Source of the DNA: Chara braunii
Lineage: Eukaryota > Streptophyta > Charophyceae > Charales > Characeae
Assembly (NCBI GenBank): GCA_003427395.1
Contig: BFEA01000247.1
Span: forward strand, 1,716,200 to 1,760,228
Length of the DNA: 44,029 nt
Reading direction: 5' to 3'
Part shown: piece after piece, positions 12,640-23,488 of the stretch
Numbering within the stretch: the first letter of the stretch is position 1
How the letters are laid out: every line of letters begins with the position of its first letter
Notes under the pieces: generated by a model
Database searches by the model: none
Told to the model about the DNA's origin: nothing
Seen by the model: only the letters and a program-made list of their open reading frames with translations
Translations under genes and position numbers: made by a program

Positions 12640-13160
12640 TAACTCCTCTAAATGAAGAAAATTTCGGCAGCGCATCCCGTAGGAATTTATAATAACTCAG
12701 ATATGAAAACAAAATCCAAACTCTAATTATGGAAAGCCAAATTTTATCTAACTCCCTGAATTAGTAAAAATTTGGGGAGCATCTCCTTTATAAAGGTAAA
12801 CTTCCCAAATTTATACTAAGTTAGATAGGAACTCAAAAGCTAGACTTGAGTTCGACTTCAAGACAAAATTTAATTGACTCCTTAGATTTGTAGAATTTCG
12901 GCAGTTCTTTCCGTAGAGAAAGTGTTATTCCAATATTTATACAAAGCAAAGCTAAGTTCAGAATCTAAAAAATGACTTTGACTTCTCAAACTCCAATTTT
13001 TTATAACTCCCTGAATTAATAAAAATTTGGGCAACACTCCCTTTAGAAAAGGAGGCTTTCCAGATTTTTACTAAGCAAAAAAGTCAGAAAAACTTGACAC
13101 TTAAAAATATAAAATTTGACTAACTTTTTGGTTTTGTAGAAATTTCGACAACGCTTCCCG
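12640..13160 (-). repeat. Tandem array, about 120-bp unit, right arm
   Basis: Mirror image of the array at 8.56-9.17 kb. The cores AAATTTCGGCAGCGC, AAATTTGGGGAGCA, AATTTCGGCAG, AAATTTGGGCAACA and AATTTCGACAACGC lie at about 12,660, 12,770, 12,898, 13,026 and 13,142. The same five-unit alternating order is kept, so the array existed before the inverted duplication. Confidence 0.7.
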
Positions 13161-13486
13161 TAGTGAAAGTGGATTACCAAGATTTATACAAGACCAAGTT
13201 TAATAAATGATCCCAGAAAATGCAGAAATCGACCTAAGTAAAAATAAACTTAGCTAAGAAATGCATGAATTGAAACTAACTATGACTCTAGCACGTGGCG
13301 AGCAACTAAAACAAGTACCTATTAAAGTGAAACTCATACTAACTAGTAGCCTCACTCAGTCACATGCAGGCCAAAACCACAAAGGTACGTACCCTCACCA
13401 GCCACAAAACCAACCTTATCAAACAATAGTTCATGATTTTTCAATGATTTATCCTTTTATACCCAACTTACATAAGGCATAAAACG

Positions 13487-14215
13487 AGACCACCCAATCT
13501 TATGAGAACCTGTCTAGCTTAGCCATAGAATATACACAAACACAGGGCACTACAACGTTTCTCTTTTTTGGGCCCATGACTAGGTTAGCTAGCCTAGTCG
13601 CCCTGAACCATTTAAGTATCCAAGTTATATATAAATGTGTGCACTTTGTCTTTTAAGGCAACATGTGACTAAACCGGTCATCTTAGATTAGGATTTAGTA
13701 TGTCCCTTTTTACCATAATTTTATTCTTAATTCATACTCTCTTAAGTTGGTGATAAGCTATACTCAGACCATCAAATCTTATGGAAAAATGTTGGACTAA
13801 CCTGTTTATAGTAAGTAATACAAGATATAAACAAATTTGACTTTTTGGTTCCAGCATGTGCGCGACTCCAGACCAGACCACCCAAGCTTATGGCAACCTG
13901 TCCAGTCCTTTACCTGAATTTCCCCCTTCAAAATAAAGCAAGAGAAGGTCAACGTCATCCATTCTTATGGAACATGCCCAACCCCCTTTCAGAAACTAAC
14001 AAAACATAAGAAACAAAACCCCAAGGAAAACAAGGCGACCAAGCCATCCAATCTTATGAAAAAATGCTTGGTCCCTTAAAATCAGGCACAGACGGCCCTT
14101 GCAAGTCAAAGCAACCAGACCACCCAATCTTATGGGAACCTGTCTGGTCCTTCAGGCAATCCAAAATAAAGACAGCACTAGACCCTCCAATCTTATGGAG
14201 ACTCTCCCAACCTTT
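13487..14215 (+). repeat. Array of CCACCCAATCTTATGG motifs
   Basis: Seven copies of a core like AGACCACCCAATCTTATGGG, usually followed by AACCTGTC(T/C)(G/A)G, lie at about 13,487, 13,766, 13,877, 13,954, 14,040, 14,118 and 14,180. The last six are 60 to 110 bases apart. AAAATAAAG is shared by two spacers. The outer parts of each unit can pair (AGACC with GGTCC/GGTCT), so a small hairpin is possible. Confidence 0.6.
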
Positions 14216-16030
14216 GGTTGACCCAGTCAAACATGTAATACTACCTTCCTCTCATCCTTCCCCCAGATGCAACCCCACAATCTGCTTTCATTCAAACCAA
14301 CAAAACTGAAACTGCAACTTGCACAATCATTCCTTTAATTATGTTTGTTTTGTCCTGAATGTCCAACGTAAAATTCAAAGTAAGGGTGCACTCAGTATAC
14401 TCAGTCAAAACATAGTCAGGAAAGAAGTTAGGGGTTATAACAGGGTTTATAGAGGGAAAGCAATGATTACCTTTCAGTTCCCTGCTTCCAGAACTCCTCC
14501 TGAGTTTCGGCAAAGCTCCCGCAATCGGTGGGCTGATTCCCCACAGAGTCTTGCTGTTGTCCTATGAGTTGCAATCCCGCCTGCCGCCTTCCTCCCAGAA
14601 CTAGTTTAGACTTAGAGTAAGAAGGGCAGAAGTAAGGGGTTTTAAACGCTTGAGATATAAGAGGGGGACAACTCAACTCCCAGGAGAGAGCCTTGTTATC
14701 TTGATTTGCCTGAGGGCCCCACAATGGCGGTCAATTACGCAATAATACCACCAAATTGGAGTCGAAGCGTTGAACGTTGACCTCCTGACGGTCCTCCAAA
14801 TCGTAGCAATCCGCCCTCTTCCGTAGCCTGACTACTCCTCTAAAGCCTCGGTGCCTCCTCTTTAATCAAGCCGCAGTTACGCAGTCTTAAAAAACTGCGT
14901 TCCAATAGTGCAAACCCCCCTTGTTTTATTCGAGTTGCCAACTGCAATGCATCAACTCAATATTTTTTGCAAGGACGTGGCACGTTCACTAACCATGAGC
15001 AGCAATAGGATTTTGTAGTTACTAATTGCGCAAAGGTAAGCAAGAACATGTAAGACCCGCAAAAATCTTCAGAAAGTCTCACATACGGCGCAACCGTGCG
15101 CATTCAAAACCGTATTTAAGCAAAGGCGAAATACTCAGCAAAAAGGTAGCAGGCAAACTTGCATGATGACTAAAACAATATCTAAGGCACATAGCCTTAT
15201 CAGTAGTTGAGAGATACGGCTGTAACCGCAATCACGTATGGTCTACTATTACAAAAATAGAGGCCAGAGCTGCGCAGTACGGCCCTACGGCTCTGAACGC
15301 CCACGCATTCCTCCGAAAACGTCGGCCGAGCTAGTCACGGTAAGCTCCTTGGTTGTGACGATGAGGGCTCACACTCTGAATACTCAGTCCCGCAGTTCTC
15401 CAATATGCAGAACACGAGAGTCAGTCTCTCACTAACCGTGGTGGAACACATATGTCCCGTCATCCGCAAAGTCGGGGTATACCCTTCGCTAGACCACGGA
15501 AGGTACATCGAGCAGCATCTTCCGCCCCTATCCTCGCCAACTTGACAACCGTAGCTCAACAATCGGTTCGGCCCGCATCGCCAGGTTGGTATGTAAGTTC
15601 TCCCTCTTTCTCCTCCTTCGCCCTTGTGGACGCGTTACTCCTCTAATTTCCCTTTCATTCTTACTTTTATAATGCAACTTATTAGGAAGTCCTCCTGATG
15701 TATGTGCCTACACACGCAATGAGGGAGGAGCCACCGCCAGGACGAAGGTCACGGGCTCAACCGCCTAGGGCTGAACCCAACAGATGAACGGGGAAATATA
15801 CGCTACCTCTCAGCCATATGCGCAAATAGATAGAGTGAGGCTAACTCTATCAGTAGGCTGAGCGAAATTGGGATAAATCTTCCACTGAAAAGTGGAAAGA
15901 TACACCCCCCCCCCTTTTTTTTTAAGTGTCTTCCCGCGCAGCTCACAACGCCTGCACCGCCAATCCTACTGCATTATCGCCGAATCTGACGCCACTATTC
16001 CACTCGCGTTTCCCCAAACCTAAGTATAGG
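14216..16030. other. Right-arm-specific sequence, no recognised gene
   Basis: C/A-rich on the + strand. It contains TGTAAGACCCGCAAAAATC at 15,053, which resembles the TG-start of plant LTRs, but I could not find a matching second LTR. Read on the - strand, 14,460-14,720 has a TTATAT stretch followed by a short open frame. No reverse transcriptase, integrase or transposase motif was found. Confidence 0.4.
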
Positions 16031-16038
16031 CTTTTACC

Positions 16039-16560
16039 CCACCCGATTCTGTCAAGGATCGACTGAAACTACGTTTCCTACTTCCATCGTCTTCTACCTC
16101 TCTCAATACTTCGTGCACATCTTTCTACATTAACCTCCTAATCTACTAACTGTCCTCCAAAACTGACTTTGTAATCTAGTTCGTCCGGCCTCAAAACGTA
16201 AATCTATCATTTTCTTCCACTTGATTCCATCAAGAATCGAGTGAAATCTCGATTCTTCACTCCTTGTCTTCCCTTCCTCCGCCATAGTCCCCCCGCCCTG
16301 TTTCTTCCCTCTAACTCTTACTATACTAACTTGCTCGTCTTTCGGAGTCCGCCATCGTGGTCGCCCCACCCAATAACCTTTGTTTCGCTCCCTCACTCAC
16401 CTGATTTCATTAAGAATCGCACGAATAATACAGACTTCTCTTCCCCATACTCCTGCTCACTCGTCTTCCCCGTTCTCTTCAACTCCAGACGTACTCGGCG
16501 CAGATTGCGCCCAGATTCACTCCACCCTGTCCTTTTCTTTCTTTCTCTGCCCGATGTTGC
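16039..16560. repeat. About 180-bp tandem repeat, three units
   Basis: The landmarks CACCCGATTCTGTCAAGGAT, CACTTGATTCCATCAAGAAT and CACCTGATTTCATTAAGAAT start at 16,040, 16,218 and 16,398, a period of 178 to 180 bases. Each is followed by a C/T-rich stretch with CTTCC and CTCGTCTT-like words. Confidence 0.6.
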
Positions 16561-17743
16561 TGGGCGCTACTCCGGACACTACGAAAATGCCCCAGCCAAT
16601 ACAGGCAGCAGGATAGCACACCACGACAATCGAAATCCGCTAAAGAGTGAGTCGTGACTCCCCCGCTAGACCAGTCAGCCTCAAGGTTGATGGCGCTGTA
16701 GCGTGGACCTATGCATGACCGTGGTGGTTGTTCTGAGTCATGATAGGAAAGGGGGCGCGGGCCTGCTGCCCAACCTAAAGCATGGCCTAGGTGAGCCAGA
16801 CCCCGGTGAGAACCTTGGTGGCAATAGCATATATCTTAGTGATATTTATGAAGACCGTCGTGAATACCCTTGTGGACTCCCCCCCCCCCGGTGCCCTGGG
16901 CTGCCCCGCCCAGGCACAGTTCTGTTCCTTTGGGGTCCCTGCGGGCGTGCTCACACTCAACCTCCCGCAACACTTGCGGCTGGTGGGCAGTACGCCCGCA
17001 TATTCTTCCACCCCCTTGGCTAACTGCCCATCAGCTCACAGGCACGTCGAACTCACCGACCCACGTTTTAAGTCAAACTGGATAAGAAATTTTCCCTGCC
17101 ACCCCGAATACATAGGGAGTACTAAGAACAAGTAAGTCAACCAGAAGAGGGGCGCGCACAAGGTTCTCAACTGCCGCGACCGCCCCTAAAACCGGCGTCG
17201 CGCCCGTCTCAAAAAGCTGAAACGTAAAAATAAGAGTAGTGACAATTAATAATAAATTATTTAGGAAAAATTAATTGTCGAGTGACAGACAAAAATAAGG
17301 AACCGCTAGTACCATTTCGACTTTGCCAGCAACAAAGTCGAGGGAGATAGCCCTGTCGAGCCCTCAACCCCTCGGTCCCTTTGCGCTATTCTGACATTCT
17401 GGCGTCGCAGCCGCTCGGTCTCGACCCCTGAATCTCTCAGATGAAAGTCGAATGCTGTAACCAATAGTACTAGGCCCAAAGTTGATCCTAGTACTAGCGG
17501 ACATCTAAACAAACAGATATCGTGAGACGTGCAGACTTACCGAAACGTTTTCGAAATCACCCTGTTATCGACGTCGCCCTCCACACGTACGCATAAGTCA
17601 CAAGCAAGCGCACGTATTCAGAGACATAATATTTTTAATACTAGTTTAATCAAAGATAAAAATCTGGTCGGTGATCAATGCCGGTTTCCACAATTATTAA
17701 AAACGAAAGAGATCACGTGCGCCATAAGTCTGCGCGCCCACAC
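16561..17743. other. Right-arm-specific sequence with small hairpins, no recognised gene
   Basis: Two clean hairpins are visible: GACAATTAAT/ATTAATTGTC at 17,241-17,279 and TAGTACTAGG/CCTAGTACTA at 17,465-17,496. A C-run occurs at about 16,880-16,890. Open frames overlap one another in all directions and none shows a known domain. Confidence 0.45.
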
Positions 17744-17890
17744 ACTCTCTACTCTAACCAACCACCTAGTCAACGTAAACCATAGACTCAGTCGCGCCTC
17801 GCGCGGTATACTTAGACTTTAAACCAAACTTATTTTTCGTCACTTGCAAAAACTAGGGCACATACCCTTGTAAGGGTATTCGCACCGACA

Positions 17891-18255
17891 GCGCTCATGC
17901 CCGGTAATGATACCTGAGTGCGCACCCATGCCCGGTATTGCTATCCGAGTGCGCGCCCATGCCCGACAATGCTATCAGAGTGCCCACGCCCGACAATGTT
18001 ATCTGAGAGCGTGTCCCCGCCCGACAATGCTATTTGAGTGCGCGCCCATCCCCAGTAATGTTATATGAGTGTGAGCCCATGCTCGGTAATGCTACCTGAG
18101 TGCGCGCCCATGCCCGGTAATGCTATATGAGTGTGCGCCCATGCCCGACGATGCTATCTGAGTGCGCGCCCATGGCCGACAATGCTATCTGAGAGCATGC
18201 CCGGGCCCGACTATGTTATCTGAGTGCGCGCCCATGCCCGGTAATGCTATCTAAG
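17891..18255. repeat. Satellite, 31-bp unit
   Basis: About twelve copies of a unit like GCCCATGCCCGGTAATGCTA followed by TCTGAGTGCGC; one unit counted base by base is 31 long. The array begins exactly where the right tip of the inverted repeat ends. Confidence 0.88.
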
Positions 18256-18990
18256 TACGAGCCCATTGTTATTGTGTGCCCAGGCTCGAACTGGCTGTTT
18301 GAGCGCGCGTCTAACCCCGAGCTTGCTGATTGAGTGCGTGCCCAGGCTCAAACGGGTTGTTTGAGCGAGCACCCAAGCCCGAGCTTGCTGATCGAGTGGA
18401 TGCCCAAGCTCGAACTGGTTGTTTGAGCGAGCGCCTAGGTCCGAGCTTGTTGATGAAGTGCGCTTCTAAGTGTGGCATTGTTGAACCAGTGTGTGCCCAT
18501 GCTTGAACTTGCTTGCGCCCATGTCCAGTGCTGCTGATTTAGCGTGCACCTTGTTGATATGATGACTCTACAGCGTGCGCCCAACTGATATGAAGGCTCT
18601 AGAGTGCGCGCTCTGCTCGTGTGATGAGTCTAGAGTGCGTGCCCTCTTGATATAATGACCCTAGAGCATGCCTCAGGCGACATGAAGGCTCTAAAACTTG
18701 TGCCCTGCAGGCATGATGGTTTGGGAATGCATACCTTGCTAGTCTGATTGGTTTCAGGTCATATGCCTTATTGGATTGATGCCTGAGTGCCGTTGTTGGA
18801 ATGATATGGCATCCCACTCCTGCTGATTTGATTCCTTGTTGATCAGCCCCTGCGTGGATAGTATTTTCCCTGTGCAGATGATATTTGCGGTCCAGTCCCC
18901 GCAAACAGTTTCGTGTCGTTCAGTCCCAGGGCACACGACATTTATGGATGGTCCCTATATAGGCGGTGCCTTGTTGTTCCGTCCTTTGCT
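18256..18990. repeat. Diverged continuation of the satellite
   Basis: From about 18,275 the unit changes to an alternating pair (CCCAGGCTCGAACTGGCTG / CCCGAGCTTGCTGATTGAGT), giving a dimer of about 62 bases, until about 18,480. From about 18,540 a third form appears (TGATATGAAGGCTCTAGAGT with GCGTGCGCCC). The order runs from well-conserved monomers to diverged forms over about 0.8 kb. Confidence 0.65.
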
Positions 18991-19055
18991 GCAATGATAT
19001 TGATAGTTCTTATTCTCATATTATGGGATCATCTCCTGCGGAGGTACGTTTACGA

Positions 19056-19222
19056 TATTATTACAATGAGTTGTTGATTGTTGTTCAGGCGGGTCTTTAT
19101 ATCGAGTTGTTGATCAGCCAGACCCTTTCAGGCACCCTCATATTGAGTTGCGGATTGTTGTTCGGTCGGGCCCATTAAGGCGGGACCTTATATCGAATTG
19201 TTGGTTGTTGATCAACCAAGAG
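19056..19222. repeat. Short tandem repeat, 35-50-bp unit
   Basis: Four units begin with ATATCGAGTTGTTGAT-like words at about 19,065, 19,098, 19,138 and 19,189. Several also contain TTGTTGTTC(A/G)G(G/T)CGGG. Confidence 0.55.
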
Positions 19223-19292
19223 GGGGGGAAGTGGGGTGAAGGGCACCACGTATGACAGGGTCGATGACTACATATTCTGCAGGGAGAGGTAA

Positions 19293-20375
19293 TGGAGAGA
19301 TAACTATCTACACGTGAAGTTCCCTCGCGTACCTTCAGCACCGAGAGGCGTACTCTTCCATTTTGATGGATGTAATCCCAAACCCCTCAGTAAGGCGTGC
19401 AGCAAAGGGAAGAGGCAGAAGGATGAGCGGATCGGGGTCGAGATAACCAAATCCGGGATCCCGATCACTACTTGCACGAGGAGATCGGAGACCGGTGAGT
19501 TTGACCTTGACCCTTGCAGTGTAAGCGACATCGATCTTGCTGACTACTTCGATTGGGAGACCCACAAAGACAAAGTTTGTTGGTGATAGCCTAAGCGCTG
19601 GAGACCTGTAAGAAACAACAACGGAGAGTGACATTGAGACGGATTGCATATCTCTTGGCATGGTATCTGCTCGAGGGATAATAATTCGTTTATATTAGAC
19701 GAGCCTAATACAGAGGCGGTTGTTGGACCCCCAAGAGGGGAAGGACCGGTCTCATATCTCGGCGATGGATTCAGTCACCTGGTTGGGGCAAATTTTGCGA
19801 TTAAGGCCTTTCGAAAACCACTTTACGGAGACCGTTTCCTTGAGGTTTCGTACGTCTACATTGACAGGAAGGGACGAGTCGAGATACTAATCGGAGCTAC
19901 GGGCGGTATTACCCTTGTGGAGGAGCTCTATCTCAGGAGCGTTGCAGACGAGGAGATGGCGAGATGTATGGCATACATCAGCAAGATCGATTCTGCAGCA
20001 CCTTTTGATATCAACCTTCTGAGGGGGTACCACTTATCATTATCGACTGAAACTTTTTCTTTCTAGTCACTGTGATGTATCATGACATTATTATGAGCAA
20101 CCCTCCAATGGCTGCTCCCTGCATACCCTGTGTACTACTCTTCAGCCTCATGTCTTTGGTCATGCTCTTGCAGAGTCTGGTTTTTGGTATTCTTATTCTT
20201 TCGGTGTCATTTGTCCTATGGTGCATGGAATGTTGTGTTCTCCATTTCATTACACAGGTTATACTCAAGGCTACTTGAAGAACTCCTGAATAATAGGAAC
20301 TTCAATGACCTTGAGTCTTACCTCAACTTTATATGGGGTCAGGTGCATGTGATAAACCCCAACGCCTCACTCTAA
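19293..20375 (+). CDS. Three-exon gene of unknown function (5' end incomplete)
   Basis: The frame is open from 19,293 and ends at TAA 20,373-20,375. Proposed exons are 19,293-19,578, 19,699-20,026 and 20,258-20,375. The second junction (GG|GTACCA ... TACACAG|G) keeps frame and joins INLLRG to LYSRLLEELLNNRNFNDLES. The first (GTT T|GTTGGT ... TATATTAG|AC) also keeps frame but is less certain. Protein features: an acidic stretch EFDLDPCSVSDIDLADYFDW at the end of exon 1; GDRFLEVSYVYIDRKGRVEI and GATGGITLVEELYLRSVADE, looking like a compact alpha/beta fold, in exon 2; and a helical C-terminus in exon 3. There is no ATG in frame, so an upstream exon is missing. I do not recognise the family. It could be a host gene or a domesticated or mobile-element ORF. 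Confidence 0.5.
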
Positions 20376-20596
20376 GCCGTGTCGCCGCTGGCATAAGGGA
20401 TATCCCTGACTACTCAACTGCATGATTGAATGTGACAAAGGTTGTTTACTGAATGCATCTTTATTTTATATAATCTCTTTATACTTACCAAAAATCCTGC
20501 GTGACAGCCTGCCAGTCCACCAACCCACTGCACTCGGTCCGGGGAGGAAGATCGAACCAAACCCTGAAAGCGGTGGGGGCGCGACAGCGCGTCTTC

Positions 20597-20660
20597 AGCG
20601 GGCCCAAGGAAAATCGCTGCAGTACGGCAGCGGGCCCAGGAAAAATCGTTGCAGTACGGC
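20597..20660. repeat. 32-bp tandem duplication
   Basis: AGCGGGCCCAAGGAAAATCG plus CTGCAGTACGGC is followed at once by a copy with AGGAAAAATCGTTGCAGTAC. Only a few bases differ. Confidence 0.85.
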
Positions 20661-21001
20661 AGTCCCGCCACCAGAGAAAATTGGTGTCGCGCTGCAATGG
20701 CGAGCTCTCCGCATGGAGTGGGTAGCAAAGCGTTCTGTGGGCGGGCTAGCGCGTTCCTAAGTTTTTGTTTTTTAGGCACTTTGTGAAGTTGTTATTGGCG
20801 CGGCTTTATAAACGGGGTCTGTTTTCGCTGTGGGTTTGTTTCGGCTCATGCCGTCGATCGCAAAAAGAGTTGTTCGGCAGGTGTTGGGCAGATTCAACCA
20901 GAAAGTGTACATTTCCATGTTCTAGCAAAAGGTTCATTCGATTATCGTGAGGCCAACTACGAGGTTGGAGACTTACCTGTTAACGAGCGTGTATGTGTGT
21001 G
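20661..21001. other. No recognisable feature
   Basis: GC-moderate unique sequence without a supported gene. Confidence 0.4.
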
Positions 21002-21034
21002 CGTATGCGTGTGTGTGTATGTGTGTATGTGTGT

Positions 21035-21066
<32 letters not shown>
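21002..21066. repeat. (GT)n microsatellite
   Basis: Nearly continuous GT/TG dinucleotides, interrupted at the start by GTAT units. Confidence 0.95.
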
Positions 21067-21072
<6 letters not shown>

Positions 21073-21107
21073 CAAAGGGGGAGAGGGAGAGAGAAAAAGA
21101 AAAAAAA

Positions 21108-21170
21108 GGTACTTCCATGGATTGGATGAGCAAAATCGAACCGATCTACTGCTAGAACATCGAAAATACA

Positions 21171-21232
<62 letters not shown>

Positions 21233-22182
21233 TTCCATCGGTAGGATGAGCAAAATCGAATGAATCTATTGCTANNNNNNNNNNNNNNNNNNNNNNNNNN
21301 NNNNNNNNNNNNNNNNNNNNNNNNNNNNNNNNNNNNNNNNNNNNNNNNNNNNNNNNNNNNNNNNNNNNNNNNNNNNNNNNNNNNNNNNNNNNNNNNNNNN
21401 NNNNNNNNNNNNNNNNNNNNNNNNNNNNNNNNNNNNNNNNNNNNNNNNNNNNNNNNNNNNNNNNNNNNNNNNNNNNNNNNNNNNNNNNNNNNNNNNNNNN
21501 NNNNNNNNNNNNNNNNNNNNNNNNNNNNNNNNNNNNNNNNNNNNNNNNNNNNNNNNNNNNNNNNNNNNNNNNNNNNNNNNNNNNNNNNNNNNNNNNNNNN
21601 NNNNNNNNNNNNNNNNNNNNNNNNNNNNNNNNNNNNNNNNNNNNNNNNNNNNNNNNNNNNNNNNNNNNNNNNNNNNNNNNNNNNNNNNNNNNNNNNNNNN
21701 NNNNNNNNNNNNNNNNNNNNNNNNNNNNNNNNNNNNNNNNNNNNNNNNNNNNNNNNNNNNNNNNNNNNNNNNNNNNNNNNNNNNNNNNNNNNNNNNNNNN
21801 NNNNNNNNNNNNNNNNNNNNNNNNNNNNNNNNNNNNNNNNNNNNNNNNNNNNNNNNNNNNNNNNNNNNNNNNNNNNNNNNNNNNNNNNNNNNNNNNNNNN
21901 NNNNNNNNNNNNNNNNNNNNNNNNNNNNNNNNNNNNNNNNNNNNNNNNNNNNNNNNNNNNNNNNNNNNNNNNNNNNNNNNNNNNNNNNNNNNNNNNNNNN
22001 NNNNNNNNNNNNNNNNNNNNNNNNNNNNNNNNNNNNNNNNNNNNNNNNNNNNNNNNNNNNNNNNNNNNNNNNNNNNNNNNNNNNNNNNNNNNNNNNNNNN
22101 NNNNNNNNNNNNNNNNNNNNNNNNNNNNNNNNNNNNNNNNNNNNNNNNNNNNNNNNNNNNNNNNNNNNNNNNNNNNNNNTTT

Positions 22183-22242
<60 letters not shown>

Positions 22243-22285
22243 AGAGAAAAAAACTTTTTCATCAATAGGATGAGCAACGCACCGG
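21108..22285. repeat. Minisatellite with embedded (GA)n, spanning the assembly gap
   Basis: A unit of GGTACTTCCATSGRTAGGAT, GAGCAAAATCGAA and TCTAYTGCTA occurs at 21,108 and again at 21,227, a period of 119. The two copies are separated by (GA)n (21,175-21,228). After the gap, (GA)n (22,191-22,234) is followed by TTTTTCATCAATAGGATGAG, a diverged third copy. Confidence 0.75.
21275..22179. other. Assembly gap (905 N)
   Basis: Unresolved bases. Copies of the same minisatellite unit lie on both sides, so the gap is probably more of that array. Open frames running through it are meaningless. Confidence 1.
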
Positions 22286-23028
22286 CCAACACACGCACAC
22301 AAACAAGTGTGGCAGTGTATATTTCTATCCCCCATAAGTTGAGATATATGCTGGAAGGTTCCCTAAACTATATGGGCACAGTGGAATGGTCTTTTTGACT
22401 GACATGTTTGTGTTATGCCTTTGTCAGGCGGGTGTGCAAATTCCCTTGGCCTTTTGCAATTGCACCTACGAAAACTTGGCAACTACTGGGGCATTTTGCA
22501 AAGTTAGGCAGCGTTCGATAGGGGTATATTGTAAAGACATGATACAATTGATGGCTGGGGTGTTTCGCAAATATTTTTGTCATCGTCCTTCGCCGCATCA
22601 TAGTTGCGGCAAGTCCACTTGTATTACGTAAAAATTATTGCAATTTTAGTGGCGAACGAATATGGGGGAGTGAAAAATTAGGTATATGAGTTAGGATGAA
22701 GAGGGAAAAGAGGGGTGAAACTTCAAACTCACAGTTGAGACGAGCGATAAAATGCAGGTATAAGTTGAGGAGGGGTTGAAAAGTACACGGCAGAGAGAAC
22801 AAGAGCGGTAATAACGGAAAGAAGAGGATGAGGGATACTATAAAAAGGTATGAGCGAGACTCTCTCTCTCACGCCACCGCACGCTCAACGAAAAACAAAA
22901 CGAGCGAGTCTTCTGACAGAAAATGAATAGGTTCATCGATTTGCCAGAAATAGCAACGAATATAGTTTGTCATGTTTTGGGGCAACTGCACTCGTTTTTA
23001 TCTTTGTTTCGTGTGCCGTGCGACTACT
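22286..23028. other. No recognisable gene
   Basis: Unique-looking A/T-moderate sequence. Short frames near 22,390-22,630 show no domain. Confidence 0.4.
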
Positions 23029-23041
23029 CTCTCTCTCTCTA

Positions 23042-23084
<43 letters not shown>
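23029..23084. repeat. (CT)n(CA)n microsatellite
   Basis: CTCTCTCT followed by about twenty CA dinucleotides. Confidence 0.95.
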
Positions 23085-23087
<3 letters not shown>

Positions 23088-23488
23088 TAGCACTTGTGAA
23101 GAGACCCGAGCTTTTCATTATCATCCCTCTCTGCCTACGGTTTACCGGGCAGTTCTATTTGACGATATATAGATGCAATCACGGTTACATAGAATAACAA
23201 TATCACGAAAAAAAACGAATACTGATAATAAATGAAAAAGAAAATAAAGCGTCTCTCTTGCTCTTTTTATTTTATTATTATTATTTTTTTAAGTTTCAGT
23301 TTGCGGCTCTAAGGCTGTGGTATAGTGGGTTTCGGCGTTTGTGTCAAGGTATCGCATTTTTGGCGGCAGGAGACCAGGACGCAAAGTGAAATTTTAGGGG
23401 CAAAAAAAATTGGAAGACTGGTCCTTGACAAAATTGCGGACTACCTATAGCTAACTCTCGGTGAACCGGGACTTTTGAAAAAATGAAG

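Larger units (their letters stand above)
11018..17890 (-). repeat. Right arm of giant inverted repeat, with 3.9 kb absent from the left arm
   Basis: 11,018-13,832 pairs with 10,903 back to about 7940. The match then stops and resumes at about 17,744-17,890, which pairs with 7925-7778. The right arm therefore carries about 3.9 kb that the left arm lacks. The expanded motif array just beyond the break (13.87-14.2 kb) is made of the same motif that lies inside the matched part. A deletion in the left arm is therefore at least as likely as an insertion in the right. The outer end reads ATTCGCACCGACA, so the whole structure has TG...CA ends. Flanking bases (AAGT outside the left end, GCGC outside the right) show no target-site duplication. 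Confidence 0.85.

Noticed and set aside
15053-15100. TGTAAGACCCGCAAAAATC as the 5' end of an LTR
   Set aside because: The start resembles plant LTRs, but no second copy, primer-binding site or matching end was found.
16130-16396. Arg/Lys-rich - strand frame
   Set aside because: It spans the 180-bp tandem repeat, so its recurring peptide words come from the repeat.
19304-19661. - strand frames over exon 1 of the unknown gene
   Set aside because: The + strand reading continues through in-frame spliced exons with a proper stop; the - strand frames have no such continuation.
20980-22335. Very long - strand open frames of 375 to 451 codons
   Set aside because: They run through the N gap and dinucleotide repeats; the apparent length is an artefact.
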